Assembly: GCF_037176765.1 (NCBI RefSeq)
Contig: NC_090026.1
Span: 131,336,752-131,400,751 of the forward strand
DNA: 64,000 nt
Direction: 5' to 3'
From: Anolis sagrei
Lineage: Eukaryota; Chordata; Lepidosauria; Squamata; Anolidae
Below, piece by piece: positions 9,975 through 20,585 of the stretch. The notes below the pieces were generated by a model. That model ran no database searches, was not told the origin of the DNA, and saw only the letters and a list, made by a program, of their open reading frames with translations. Both the position numbers and the translations under genes were made by a program. Within the stretch, counting starts at the first letter, position 1, and every line of letters starts with the position of its first letter.

Positions 9975-11325
9975 ATTTATGCCCGTGACGCACGAAGGGG
10001 TCTATGATACTGCGAACCACCGCCTCCTCCTGAGAAAAATGTACAATATCACAAAGGACGACCACCTCACCTGCCTCATAGGAAACCTGCTACAAAACAG
10101 GAGCTTTTTTGTTGAGTTCAGGGCCAGAGAAGCAGATGGCAGAAACAGAAGAACGGCCTGCCTCAGGGGAGCGTGCTTGCTCCATCCATGTTCAACATCT
10201 ACACAAATGACCAGCCACTGCCAGAAGGGACAGACAGTTTCATCTATGCTGATGATCGTGCCATCACCGCTCAAGCAGGAAGAACAGAAGCTTTCCGAAG
10301 GTACTCTCACTGCCTATTACAGGGAAAACCAGCTGATCCCCAACCCATCTAAAACATAGACATGTGCCTTTCATCTCAAGAACAGAGAAGCATCCTGAGC
10401 TCTGAGGATCACCTGGGAAGGAATCCCACTGGAGCATTGCAGCGCACCCAAATACCTGGGAGGAGTCACTCTGGACTGTGCTCTTACCTACAAGAAGCAC
10501 TGCCTGAACATCAAGCAAAAAGTGGGCGCTAGAAACAATATCATACGAAAACTGACTGGCACAACCTGGGGATCACAACCGGACACAGTGAAGACATCTG
10601 CCCTTGCGCTGTGCTACTCTGCTGCTGAGTATGCATGCCCAGTGTGGAACACATCTCACCACACTAAAACAGTGGATGTGGCTCTTAATGAGACATACCG
10701 CATTATCACGGGGTGTCTGTGCCCCACGCCACTGGAGAAATTACACTGCTTAGCCAGCATTGCACCACCTGACATCCGCCGGGAAGTAGCAGCCAATAGT
10801 GAAAGGACCAAGGCAGAGACATCTCCAGCTCATCCCGTTTGGGTATCAGCCAGCACATCAATGACTTAAATCTAGACATAGTTTTCTAAGATCTACAGAG
10901 ACACTTGCTGGAAAACCTCAGCAAGCAAGAGTCCAAAAGTGGCAGGCTCAAACCCAGAACCTCAACCAATGGCTGATACCAAATGAGAGACTCCCCCCTG
11001 GGCACACAGAGGACTGGGCGACTTGAAAGACACTGAACAGACTGCATTCTGGCACCACGAGATGCAGAGCCAACCTTCAGAAATGGGGCCACAAAGTGGA
11101 AGAGCAAACCACAGACCACCTGCTGCAATGCACCCTGAGCCCTGCCACATGCACAATGGAGGACCTTCTTGTGGCAACACCAGAGGCACTCCAAGTGGCC
11201 AGATACTGGGCAAAGGACATCTGATCAACTACCAAACTCTCAAATGTTGTATTATGTCTGTTTGCTTCGTTCTGTTAGAAATGTAATATAATTGACTGGT
11301 TGCCCTGACACGAGAAATAAATAAA
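9975..11325 (+). mobile_element. I/Vingi-like non-LTR retrotransposon (RT to 3' end)
   Basis: Partial RT: the finger/palm start (DTANHRLLLRKMYNITKDDH) appears at 9990-10090, and the palm that should read PQGS and YADD is in another frame at 10150-10270. The thigh-like segment NNIIRKLTGTTWGSQPDTVK to CLASIAPPDIRREVAANSE runs from 10522 to 10800. The 3' region encodes the Cys-rich tail seen elsewhere as CGEEQTTDHLLQC. The copy ends AAATAAATAAA at about 11325. Several frameshifts and stops show an old, dead LINE. Clade is inferred from the RT style and the CCHC-like tail; Vingi is my best guess. Confidence 0.75.
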
Positions 11326-11499
11326 CGAAGGGGCACAAAGGCATTCTGGCTGCATCCTCCTCCTTGGATCAGAAACCTAGAGTTGCAAGAGACCCCCAGA
11401 GATGGCCATCCAGGAAGACACGGTCAGAGCCCTCCCCACAGGTGGCCATCCAGACTCAGCTTCAGCAGAGGATAAGACTCCAAGGCCATGTCTTCCACT

Positions 11500-11626
11500 G
11501 ATCGTCCAGGTGTTCTTCCTAAGCTTCAGGTGGAAGGATGGACATGCAAGTGTGGAGAAGAGCAAACCACTGACCACCTGCTGCAATGCAACGTGAGCCC
11601 TGCCACATGCACCATGGAGGACCTGG
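11500..11626 (+). mobile_element. I/Vingi-like LINE, short 3' fragment
   Basis: TGTGGAGAAGAGCAAACCAC matches the Cys-rich C-terminus of the same LINE (compare 56700). It is cut off abruptly by a Penelope-like fragment. Confidence 0.65.
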
Positions 11627-11815
11627 GTTGTTGTAGGTTTTTTCGGGCTATATGGCCATGTTCTAGAGGCATTCTCTCGTGACGTTTCGCCTGCATCTAT
11701 GTCAAGCATCCTCAGAGGTAGTGAGGTCTGTTGGAACTAGGAAAATGGGTTTATATATCTGTGGAATGACCAGGGTGGGACAAAGGTCTCTTGTCTGCTG
11801 GAGCTAGGTTTTATT
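11627..11815 (-). mobile_element. Penelope-like element, 3' end
   Basis: Reverse-oriented copy with GTTGTTGTAGGTTTTTTCGG at its 3' terminus and the GCCTGCATCTATG core. Several loci in this window carry it. Confidence 0.75.
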
Positions 11816-12046
11816 TAGGGTATTTATTTCCATCTTTGTTAATTTTATCAATATCTGTATGTATGTATTTTTATCCTTTACAATTTTAGCTTGTAAATCG
11901 CCTAGAGCATCTTGGATGGAGGGAGATTAATAAGTAATTAAATGATGATGATCATGTCATCAGCAACCAGACATTTGTATTACATTTTTAACAAAAACAA
12001 ACAAACAAACATACAGGCAAAACACAGAATTTGCAAGCTTGGTAGG
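11816..12046. repeat. L2-like LINE tail and reversed I/Vingi-like tail
   Basis: 11880-11955 (GTAAATCGCCTAGAGCATCT, then ATGATGATGAT) is a short LINE 3' tail that recurs in part at 15246-15280. 11957-12046 is the reverse complement of the I/Vingi-like 3' UTR, also seen at 35560-35640. Confidence 0.5.
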
Positions 12047-12325
12047 TGATGTGAATGTTTCAACTAGCCACCTTGATTAGCATTTGATAGCCTAGAAGTG
12101 CCTGGAACAATCTTTTGTTGAGAGGTGATTAGATGTCAGACTACAGAGAAGCCATTGACATCCACAAGCATGTGGACAATTTCAACAGAAAGGAAGAAAC
12201 CAGGAAAATGAACAAAACCTGGCCACCAGTATAAAAAAACTCTAAAAAAGTTAGAACAGCGCAACAACAGAGAGGAAACAAACAAGGACATCTAATCATC
12301 TCTCAACAAAAGATTGCTCCAGGCA
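12047..12325 (+). mobile_element. Penelope-like element, inverted 3' pieces
   Basis: The first part (to ~12137) is in minus orientation, the second part in plus. The plus part encodes EAIDIHKHVDNFNRKEETRK, which matches the conserved C-terminal end of the GIY-YIG endonuclease of Penelope-like elements (EAIEIHKxxxNFNR in relatives, from memory). This is the best evidence in the window for the family assignment. Confidence 0.78.
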
Positions 12326-13082
12326 CTGAACTACAACTCCCAAACTCAAGGTCAATGCCCACCAAACCCAGTATTTTCTGTTGGTCATGGGAGTTCTGTG
12401 TACCATGTTTGGTTTAATTCCATTGATGGTGGAGTCCAGAATGCTCTGTGATTGTAGGTGAACTATAAATCCCAGCAACAACTCCCAAACGTCATGGTCT
12501 ATTTTCCCCAAACTCCACCAGTGTTCACGTTTGGGCATATCGAGTATTCGTGCCAAGTTTAGTCCAGATCCATCATTGTTTGAGTCTACAGTGCTCTCTG
12601 GATGGAGGTGAACTACAACTCCAAAACTCAAGGTCAATGCCCACCAAACCCTTCCAGTATTTTCTGTTGGTCATAGGAATTCTGTGTGCCAAGTTTGGTT
12701 CAATTCCATTGATGGTGGAGTCCAGAATGCTCTTTGATTGTAGGTGAACTATAAATCCCAGCAATGACAACTCCCAAACGTCAAGGTCTATTTTCCCCAA
12801 ACTCCACCAGTGTTCGCATTTGGGCATATTGAGTCTCTGTGCCAAGTTTGGCCCAGATCAGTCATTGTTTGAGTTCACAGCGCTATCTGGATATAGGTGA
12901 ACTACAACTCCAAAAGTCAAGGTCAATGCCCAGTATTTTCTGTTGGTCATGGGAGTTCTGTGCACCACGTTTGGTTTAATTCCATCTTTGGTGGAGTCCA
13001 GAATGCTCTGTGATTGTAGGTGAACTATAAATCCCGGCAACAACTCCCAAACATCAAGGTCTATTTTACGCAAACTCCACCA

Positions 13083-14872
13083 TAGAATCATAGAATCAAA
13101 GAGTTGGAAGAGACCTCATGGGCCATCCAGTCCAACCCCCTTCTGCCAAGAAGCAGGAATATTGCATTCAAATCACCCCTGACAAATGGCCATCCAGCCT
13201 CTGTTTAAAAGCTTCCAAAGAAGGAGCCTCCACCACATTCCGGGGCAGAGAGTTCCACTGCTGAACGGCTCTCACAGTCAGGAAGTTCTTCCTCATGTTC
13301 AGATGGAATCTCCTCTCTTGTAGTTTGAAGCCATTGTTCCGCGTCCTAGTCTCCAAGGAAGCAGAAAACAAGCTTGCTCCCTCCTCCCTGTGGCTTCCTC
13401 TCACATATTTATACATGGCTATCATATCTCCTCTCAGCCTTCTCTTCTTCAGGCTAAACATGCCCAGTTCCCTAAGCCGCTCCTCATAGGGCTTGTTCTC
13501 CAGACCCTTGATCATTTTAGTCGCCCTCCTCTGGACACATTCCAGCTTGTCAATATCTCTCTTGAATTGTGGCGCCCAGAATTGGACACAATATTCCAGA
13601 TGTGGTCTAACCAAAGCAGAATAGAGGGGTAGCATTACTTCCTTAGATCTAGACACTATGCCCCTCTTGATGCAGGCCAAAATCCCATTGGCTTTTTTTG
13701 CCGCCACGTCACATTGTTGGCTCATGTTTAACTTGTTGTCCACGAGGACTCCAAGATCTTTTTCACATTTACTGCTCTCGAGCCAGGCGTCACCCATTCT
13801 GTATCTTTGCATTTCGTTTTTTCTGCCAAAGTGGAGTATCTTGCATTTGTCACTGTTGAACTTCATTTTGTTAGTTTTGGCCCATCTCTCTAATCTGTCA
13901 AGATCGTTTTGAATTCTGCTCCTGTCCTCTGGACTATTGGCTATCCCTCCCAATTTGGTGTCGTCTGCAAACTTGATGATCCTGCCTTCTAGCCCTTCAT
14001 CTAAGTCATTAATAAAGATGTTGAACAGGACCGGGCCCAGGACGGAACCCTGCGGCACTCCACTTGTCACTTCTTTCCAAGATGAAGAGGAAGCATTGGT
14101 GAGCACTCTCTGTGTTCGTCCACTTAACCAATTCCAGATCCACCTCACCGTAGTTTTGCCTAGCCCACATTGGACTAGTTTCCTTGCCAGAAGGTCATGG
14201 GGGACCTTGTCAAAGAAGGCCTTCCTGAAATCCAGGTACGCTACATCCACGGCATTCCCCGCATCTACCCAGCTTGTAGCTCTATCGAAGAAAGAGATCA
14301 GATTAGTCTGACATGACTTGTTTTTGATAAATCCATGTTGACTATTAGCGATGACTGCTTTTGTTTCTAAGTGTTTGCAGACCGCTTCCTTAACAATCTT
14401 TTCCAGAATCTTGCCCGGTATCGACGTGAGGCTGACCGGACGGTAGTTGTTTGGGTCATCCTTTTTTCCCTTCTTGAAGATTGGGACCACATTGGCCCTC
14501 CTCCAATCTGCTGGAACTTCTCCCGTTCTCCAAGAACTCTCAAAGATGGTTGCCAATGGTTCCGAAATGACTTCCGCTAGTTCCTTCAATACTCTGGGGT
14601 GTAGTTGATCTGGCCCTGGGGACTTGAACTCATTAAGAGCGGCCAGGTATTCCTGAACGACTTCTTTCCCAATTTGGGGTTGGATGTCCTCCAATCCCTC
14701 ATCCACTCCATCTTGCTGAGGTTGAAGACTCTCTTTTTGTGAGAAGACCGAGGCAAAGAAGGCATTAAGTAGTTCTGCCTTTTCCCTATCCCCTGTCAGC
14801 ATTGCCCCATCTTCTCCTCGAAGAGGTCCTATCGCCTCCTTGTTTTTCCTTTTTCTACTGACATAAGAACCA
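13083..14872 (-). mobile_element. CR1 LINE, 5'-truncated, young
   Basis: Inserted in the hAT MITE between ...CAAACTCCACC and CAGTGTTCACATTTGGG. The 3' tail (reverse complement of ATTCTATGATTCTATG) lies at the left. It contains a single long open frame for RT and no visible internal stop. The endonuclease domain and 5' UTR are missing through 5' truncation. Confidence 0.93.
13168..14870 (-). CDS. CR1 ORF2 reverse transcriptase, partial but open
   Basis: About 567 codons of CR1 origin remain open (the frame runs ~33 codons further upstream into hAT sequence). Order of motifs: a thumbprint N-terminal segment (LLNAFFASVFSQ), the RT entry block (DWRRANVVPIFKKG, NYRPVSLTSIPGKILEKI), the palm (AYLDFRKAFFDKVPHDLLAR), the region GVPQGSVLGPVLFNIFIND, and the catalytic box KFADDTKLGG with both aspartates. 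The C-terminal domain ends [17 protein letters not shown]. In life it would copy CR1 RNA at a nicked target. It lacks the upstream APE endonuclease, so this copy cannot move by itself. One extra Phe in KAFFDKVPHD relative to the usual KAFDxVPH is a likely in-frame mutation. Confidence 0.9.
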
Positions 14873-15404
14873 GTGTTCACATTTGGGCATTTTGAGTATT
14901 CATGCAAAGTCTGCTCCAGATCCATCATTGTTTGAGTCCACAGTGCTCCCTGGATGTAGGTGTGCCACAACTCCCAAACTCAAGGTCAATGCCCACCAAA
15001 CCCTTCAAGTATTTTCTGTTGATCGTGGGAGTTCTGTGTCCAAGTCTGGTTCAATTCCACTGATGGTGGAGTCCAGAATGCTCTGTGATTGTAGGTGAAC
15101 TATAAATCCCAGCAACTACAACTCCCAAATGACAAAATCAACCCTAACCCCACCAGTTTTCAAATTTGGGCGTATTGGGTATTTCTGCCAAATGTGGTCC
15201 AGTGAATAAAAATACATCCTGCGTATCAGATATTTACATGATGATTCATAGCTTGTAAATCGCCTAGAGCATCTTGGATGTTAAAAAACTATTTGTTTTT
15301 TAACAACAGTTCTGAAGTAGCAACAAAAATAATATGGTTGGGGGGTCACCACAACATGAGGAACAGTATGAAGAGGCTGCGGCATAAGGGAGGTTCAGAA
15401 CCAC

Positions 15405-15671
15405 TGTCTTAGATCCATCTCATGGTCTCATTGGTGCCAATATTGTTGTCCTTCTGGTGCCGGAAGAAAACGAGGCTGTTCCTTGACCTCTTTGGGGCAG
15501 AACCGGTTTTACACAACCCTAAACAATTTTGAACCATTCCAACTGGCTTTTAGTATAAATTTGGTGACCCTGTTACTATTTGTTTTTTAACTTCTGTTTT
15601 GCGCTTTCTAAACAGTTTAGGATAGATGTTAGCTGCCTTGAATTCCCGTGGGGAGAAAGACGGGGGATAAA
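15405..15671. other. Unassigned stretch
   Basis: Low-GC sequence between the hAT MITE and the Helitron-like element. No gene is seen. An L2-like tail sequence appears just before it at 15246-15280. Confidence 0.3.
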
Positions 15672-15929
15672 TCTATATCAATAAAAATGTCATGTTTGTT
15701 TGTGGGATTAACAGAACTCAAAAACCCACTGGACGAATTGACACCACATTTGGGCACAAGGCACCTAACAACCCAATGTATGTCCTTCACACATAAAACA
15801 CTGAAAAACACAGCAAAAGAGACTTAAACCAAAAAAAACAACAACATTACAACGCATGCACAAAGCCACACATATACACAAACACACATACACATATACA
15901 AATATATACACACACAAAACACATATACA

Positions 15930-16530
15930 CAAAAAGGGGGAAGGAAGGGAGGGAGGAAGGGGAAAGGAGGAAGGTGAAAGTAGGAAGAAAGGAAAGAATA
16001 GTGAAGGAAGGAGAGAAGTAAATAAAAAGTGAAAGAAGAAAGGAAACAGAGAGGGAAGGAAAGAGAGAAAGAGGGAGGGAAGGAAGGAAGGAAAGAGAGA
16101 AGGAAGAATGGAACCAAAGAGCAAAAGAAAGGAGAAAGGAATAGGTAGAGAAGGAAGAAAGAAGAAGGGAAAGGAGAAAGAAAAGAAAAGAAAAGAAGGG
16201 AAGGAAGGAAGGAAGGAAGGAAGGAGAGAAGGAAGGAAGGAAAGAGAGAAGGAAGGATGGAACCAAAGAGCAAAAGAAGGGAGGAAAGGAACAGGTAGAA
16301 AAGGAAGAAAGAAGAAGGGAAAGGAGAAAGAAAAGAAAAAGAGGGAAGGAAGGAAGGAAAGGGAGAAGGATGGAACCAAAGAGCAAAGGGAGGGAGGAAA
16401 AAAACAGGCAGAGAAGGAAGAAAGAAGAAGGGAAAAGAGAAAGAAAAGAAAAAGAGGGAAGGAAGGAAAGAGGGAGGGAGGGAAGGAAGGAAAGAAAGAG
16501 AGAAGGATGGAACCAAAGAGCAAAGGGAGG
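15930..16530 (+). repeat. GGAA-rich purine tract, ~110-130 bp internal period
   Basis: Strand-asymmetric purine run built from GGAAGGAAGG and AGAAGAAGGGAAAGGAGAAAG. A longer unit recurs, marked by GGAACCAAAGAGCAAA at about 16109, 16259, 16371 and 16509. Long open frames on both strands are a composition effect. Confidence 0.9.
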
Positions 16531-17176
16531 GACATTGCTGACCAAATGGTGAACAGAGGCAGATGGACCTCTAAGAGGGCAGTTTGTAACTCCTTGGCCC
16601 AAATCCTGGGTAAAAGACCACAGGAAATAAGACTAGAAGCCATAGTGTGGTTATGGAGGGACTACCAATCATCTGACCGTTCCTCCCGTCTTCAAATAAC
16701 ACCAGAAGACAATTCATGGCTCGGAGAGCTCATGGCAAAGCGCTGTCTTAAAGAAATGGGGCATTACCATTAGGAGGGTAGTTGTGGACCCTCAGATACG
16801 CCCCTTGTTTGCTTCCGGGGTTCCTTCTCGCCATACTCCATCAGGTCCCCGTGTATCCACAACTAGCTCACCGGTTAGGGCCTCCCCTCCTGGTTCGTAT
16901 CACTTTGAGACCCCATCTGTCCCGGTCGCCCCCACTCAACCAGCCACACTCCTTCGCTCGAGAACACTTCCCTTATTCAGCCCACTCAGCTCCCTTGATG
17001 TTTCACTATCTACCTCAACATCAGAAACATCCCTACCTAACGCCCAAGGGAGATTATTCCCCAGCCTGACTTCTTCCTCTGAGAGCTGACTAGTTACAGA
17101 TTACGGCCATGTAGGGGGGGGGGGAGGGTTCCGGAGGAAGGGGGTGCCATCCAAGTCATGTGGGGGAGGAGAATAG

Positions 17177-18298
17177 CGGGTCACCAACATCCCAGGGAGA
17201 AGCGCAACAGTTCTTGCGACCCTGGAGAAGGTAGGTAGTGGTAGGCTCCACGGCAGCCCCCTTGGTCTTAAGGTCCTGCTGATTAATGCCAGATCCGTTA
17301 ATGCTAAGACCGCGGCCACCCAGGACTTGATCCTGGATGAAAGGGCGGATCTGGCATGCATCACCGAGACCTGGCTGGACGAGCTGGGGGGAGTAAATCT
17401 CACTCAGTTGTGTCCACCAGGTTTCGGAGTGCATCAGCAGGCCAGACAAGGGGGGCGGGGAGGAGGGGTCGCAGTAGTCTTTCGGCAATCCATCGCCGTG
17501 ATCAGATGCGCTGTTCCGCAGGCTTCTGGGTTTGAGTGTGTCCACTTGAAAGTGGGGAGCAGTGACAGTGTGGGGTTCCTGCTGGTGTACCGCCCACCCC
17601 GCGACCCAGCAGCCTCCCTGTCTGAGCTAGCAGAGGTGGTCTCTAATTCGGCCTTGGTCTCCCAGCGCCTGGTGGTGCTGGGAGACTTTAACATCCACGC
17701 TGAGACCACCCTATCTGGTGCAGCTCAGGACTTTATGGCCACCATGACGACCATAGGACTGTCACAAATAATATCTGGTCCCACTCATCAAGCTGGACAT
17801 ACTCTTGACCTTGTTTTCATGGCGGACAACGAAATGATTAGAGTGGAAGATCAAAACATCCTTCCTGTGTCATGGTCTGATCATTATCTGATCAGTTTTA
17901 GACTTGCTGCGTCCCTTAACCTCCGCAGAGGTGGAGGACAGATTAAAATGGTCCGCCCTAGGAGACTGATGGATCCGGACGGATTCCTGAGGAATCTTGG
18001 GGTTCTTCCTGCCTTGGAGCCTGGCGATTCTATCGACGCCTTGGTAACTCTCTATAATGGGGAGATGTCCAGGGCGTTAGATATGATCGCACCCGAACGC
18101 CCCATCTCGTTGCGTCGTGACAGGCCATCTCCCTGGTTCACCGGGGAGCTGACCGTGATGAAGCATGCGAGAAGGGGGCTAGAGCGCAAATGGAGGAAAT
18201 CTTGGGACGTGTCTGATCGAGCACGGGCTAAAGTCTCTCTTAAGGCATACTCCGTGGCTATTCGGTTGGCCAGGAAATCATCACGACCACCCGTATAG
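17177..18298 (+). CDS. L2-like ORF2, endonuclease part
   Basis: The frame is open from 17177; the first ATG is at 17327 but the APE-type domain begins before it (LKVLLINARSVNAKTAATQD at 17268-17327). Visible catalytic landmarks are ITETWLDE (metal-binding Glu, ~17360), GDFNIH (~17685) and SDHYLI (~17877), the Asp-His of APE nucleases. This nuclease nicks the target DNA to prime reverse transcription. The frame ends at TAG 18296-18298. Past it, the amino acids expected for the linker to RT continue in another frame, so one small indel near 18275 separates the two ORF2 parts. Confidence 0.85.
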   Translation, partial: RVTNIPGRSATVLATLEKVGSGRLHGSPLGLKVLLINARSVNAKTAATQDLILDERADLACITETWLDELGGVNLTQLCPPGFGVHQQARQGGRGGGVAVVFRQSIAVIRCAVPQASGFECVHLKVGSSDSVGFLLVYRPPRDPAASLSELAEVVSNSALVSQRLVVLGDFNIHAETTLSGAAQDFMATMTTIGLSQIISGPTHQAGHTLDLVFMADNEMIRVEDQNILPVSWSDHYLISFRLAASLNLRRGGGQIKMVRPRRLMDPDGFLRNLGVLPALEPGDSIDALVTLYNGEMSRALDMIAPERPISLRRDRPSPWFTGELTVMKHARRGLERKWRKSWDVSDRARAKVSLKAYSVAIRLARKSSRPPV

Positions 18299-18336
18299 CG
18301 TCTGCAGCAAATAGATCATCGGAGCTGTTTCGGGTC

Positions 18337-20091
18337 GTGGGGGAACTCCTCCACCCACCTGTGGTGGAGGGGGTCACTGAGGACCCAGCAGCTCGGTGTT
18401 GCGATTTCGCACACCATTTTGCAGGTAAAGTCGCCCAGATACGCCTTGAGCTCGACTCCAATTTCATTGCAGTACCAGAAGAGGTGACGGAGGCATCTGC
18501 TTGTCCAACTTTGTGGGATTCTTTTAGGCTTGTTCTTCCTGAAACCGTGGAGGAGATTCTTGGGGCTGTGAGAGCGACCACTTCATCTCTAGACCCGTGC
18601 CCATCTTGGCTCATTAAATCAGCCAGGGACGGGCTGGTTGATTGGTTTGTATTGATTATCAACGCATCGTTGGAGCAAGGGATTTTTCCATCTAACTTGA
18701 AACAGGCTGTGGTTCGTCCACTCCTCAAAAAGGCCTCCCTTGACTCCACGGTGCTGAGCAACTACAGGCCAATCTCCAACCTCCCTTTTTTGGGTAAGGT
18801 GCTGGAGCGGGTGGTCGCCTCTCAGCTCCAGAGCTTCTTAGATGATACCAACTACCTAGATCAGTCACAGTCTGGTTTCAGGCCTGGTCATGGCACCGAG
18901 ACGGCCTTGGTCGCCTTGGTGGCTGACCTCCGCAGAGAGCTGGACAGGGGGAGTGTGACTCTGTTGGTTCTCTTGGACATCTCAGCGGCTTTCGATACCA
19001 TCGATCATGGTATCTTTCTGGGTCGTCTCTCTGGGATGGGCCTCGGGGGCGCGGTTCTATCGTGGCTCCGGTCCTTCCTGGAGGGACGAACCCAGATGGT
19101 GAAGCTGGGAGACGCCTGCTCGGACCCCTGGCCTTTGATCTGTGGGGTCCCGCAAGGCTCTATTTTGTCGCCCATGCTTTTCAACATCTACATGAAACCG
19201 CTGGGAGAGGTCATCCGGAGTTTTGGAGTTGGGTGCCATCTTTATGCGGATGACACACAACTCTACTACTCTTTTCCACCTAATTCCAAGGAGGCCTCTC
19301 GGGTGCTGGACGAGTGCCTGGCCGCTGTGTCGATCTGGATGAGGAGGAACAAGCTGAAGATCAATCCCGACAAGACAGAGGTCCTCCTGGTCGATCGTAA
19401 ACCAGATCGGGGTATAGGGTGGCTACCTGTGCTGGACAGGGTTACACTCCCCCTGAAGCCACAGGTCCGCAGTTTGGGTGTCCTCCTGGACCCGTTGCTC
19501 ACACTTGAGGCTCAGGTGTCGGCGGTATCCGGGAGGGCCTTTGCACAATTGAGACTTGTGCGCCAGCTGCGACCGTACCTCGCGAAGGCTGATCTGGCCG
19601 GGGTGGTCCATGCCTTGGTCACCTCTAGAATGGATTACTGCCATGCGCTCTACGTGGGGCTGCCCTTGAAGACAGCTCGGAAACTTCAATTGGTCCAGTG
19701 GGCGGCAGCCAGGATGCTAACCGGGGCTCATTATCAAGAGAGGTCAACCCTCTTGTTCAAGGAGCTCCACTGGCTGCCATTTATTTTCCGGGCCCAATTC
19801 AAGGTGCAGGTACTCACCTACAAAGCCCTGAACAGTTTGGGACCACCCTACCTGCGTGACCGCATCTCCATCTACGAACCCACACGCTCACTCCGGTCAT
19901 CTGGGGAGGCCCTGCTCGTGATCCCACCCTCGTCACAAGCGCTCTTGGTGGGGACACGGAACAGGGCCTTTTCTGTGGCGGCCCCCCGACTTTGGAATGC
20001 CCTTCCAAAAGATCTTCGACAGGCCCCTTCTTTGGCAGCTTTCAGAAAGAACCTAAAAACTTGGCTGTTCCGACGTGCCTTCTCAGATTAG
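18337..20091 (+). CDS. L2-like ORF2, reverse transcriptase part
   Basis: 584 codons open. RT blocks in order: PSNLKQAVVRPLLKK and LSNYRPISNLPFLGK (residues ~120-160), SGFRPGHGTETAL (~187-199), palm LLDISAAFDTIDHG (~210-224), CGVPQGSILSPMLFNIYM (~267-284), catalytic YADDTQLYYS (~302-311), KINPDKTEVLL, then the C-terminal region ending AFRKNLKTWLFRRAFSD. All three catalytic aspartates are present. It continues the endonuclease frame upstream after one frameshift. RT style (LDISAAFDTIDH) places it in the L2/CR1 branch; the microsatellite-like tail favours L2. Confidence 0.9.
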   Translation: MGELLHPPVVEGVTEDPAARCCDFAHHFAGKVAQIRLELDSNFIAVPEEVTEASACPTLWDSFRLVLPETVEEILGAVRATTSSLDPCPSWLIKSARDGLVDWFVLIINASLEQGIFPSNLKQAVVRPLLKKASLDSTVLSNYRPISNLPFLGKVLERVVASQLQSFLDDTNYLDQSQSGFRPGHGTETALVALVADLRRELDRGSVTLLVLLDISAAFDTIDHGIFLGRLSGMGLGGAVLSWLRSFLEGRTQMVKLGDACSDPWPLICGVPQGSILSPMLFNIYMKPLGEVIRSFGVGCHLYADDTQLYYSFPPNSKEASRVLDECLAAVSIWMRRNKLKINPDKTEVLLVDRKPDRGIGWLPVLDRVTLPLKPQVRSLGVLLDPLLTLEAQVSAVSGRAFAQLRLVRQLRPYLAKADLAGVVHALVTSRMDYCHALYVGLPLKTARKLQLVQWAAARMLTGAHYQERSTLLFKELHWLPFIFRAQFKVQVLTYKALNSLGPPYLRDRISIYEPTRSLRSSGEALLVIPPSSQALLVGTRNRAFSVAAPRLWNALPKDLRQAPSLAAFRKNLKTWLFRRAFSD

Positions 20092-20390
20092 GAATCCCCC
20101 ACCCCAAGTCCTAGAAGCACTTTAGTACAATTAATATTACTGCACACCGCACTTTTTTAATCCTATGCTCCTCCTGCCACTCCAGCACTTTTAACCCTGT
20201 ACCCCATGGCGCTGGCCGGCCCAGTTTTAAAGTGTCTTGATGTATTGTTACTGTTGTTGTTATTTGCTTAACTATTTGGTTTGCTTTGTTTACTATTGTT
20301 GTGTTATGTTTTTACTGTATTGTGTTCTGAGGCTTCGGCCTGTGTAAGCCACATCGAGTCCTTCGGGAGATGCTAGCGGGGTACAAATAA

Positions 20391-20428
<38 letters not shown>

Positions 20429-20429
20429 G

Positions 20430-20556
20430 GGAGGAAAGAAACAGGTAGAGAAGGAAGAAAGAAGGGAAAGAAAAAGAGGGAAGGAAGGAAAGAGGGAGGG
20501 AGGGAAGGAAGGAAGGAAGGAAGGAGAAAGAGAGAAGGAGAGAGAAAGGAAAGGTT
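20430..20556 (+). repeat. GGAA purine tract, right part of the split Helitron-like element
   Basis: Resumes the same purine repeat unit (GGGAGGAAAGAAACAGGTAG) seen before the LINE at 16385, confirming that the two sides were once continuous. Confidence 0.85.
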
Positions 20557-20585
20557 GGCCACAACAACACGTGGCGGGTAGTTAG

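Larger units (their letters stand above)
12326..15404 (+). mobile_element. hAT MITE split by a CR1 LINE
   Basis: The family blocks CTACAACTCCCAAACTCAAG and TTTGGGCATATTGAGT fill 12326-13082 and 14873-15404. It ends AGGTTCAGAACCACTG. The left terminus is missing, so no target duplication is visible. A CR1 copy fills 13083-14872 in opposite orientation. Confidence 0.82.
16531..20428 (+). mobile_element. L2-like LINE, almost complete
   Basis: Inserted in the purine tract; GGGAGG stands on both sides (before 16531 and after 20428) as a likely target duplication. A 5' region with short frames (16533-16773 and 16784-17089, a possible ORF1 remnant) precedes an ORF2 with endonuclease and RT. The 3' UTR ends GGGGTACAAATAAAGTTAAT plus an (AAT)n tail of about 30 bp, typical for L2-type LINEs in squamates. 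One frameshift breaks ORF2 near 18275. Presence of both ends and good coding frames suggest recent activity. Confidence 0.9.
15672..20585 (+). mobile_element. Helitron-like element split by an L2-like LINE
   Basis: Starts TCTATATCAATAAAAATG after an A, and shares GTTTGTGGGATTAACA and TTGACACCACATTTG with the other family members. At the right end a GCCAC/GTGGC hairpin (20557-20574) stands a few bases before GTTAGT, a decayed CTAG-T end. The interior is a GGAA-rich tandem tract. It lacks Rep/helicase and is non-autonomous. A LINE interrupts it at 16531-20428. Confidence 0.72.

Noticed and set aside
15765-16773. Frames up to 292 codons on both strands of the GGAA/TTCC tract
   Set aside because: Low-complexity Lys/Glu/Arg/Gly or Ser/Phe/Pro/Leu translations arise from the purine strand bias; several overlap in all frames and none has gene context.
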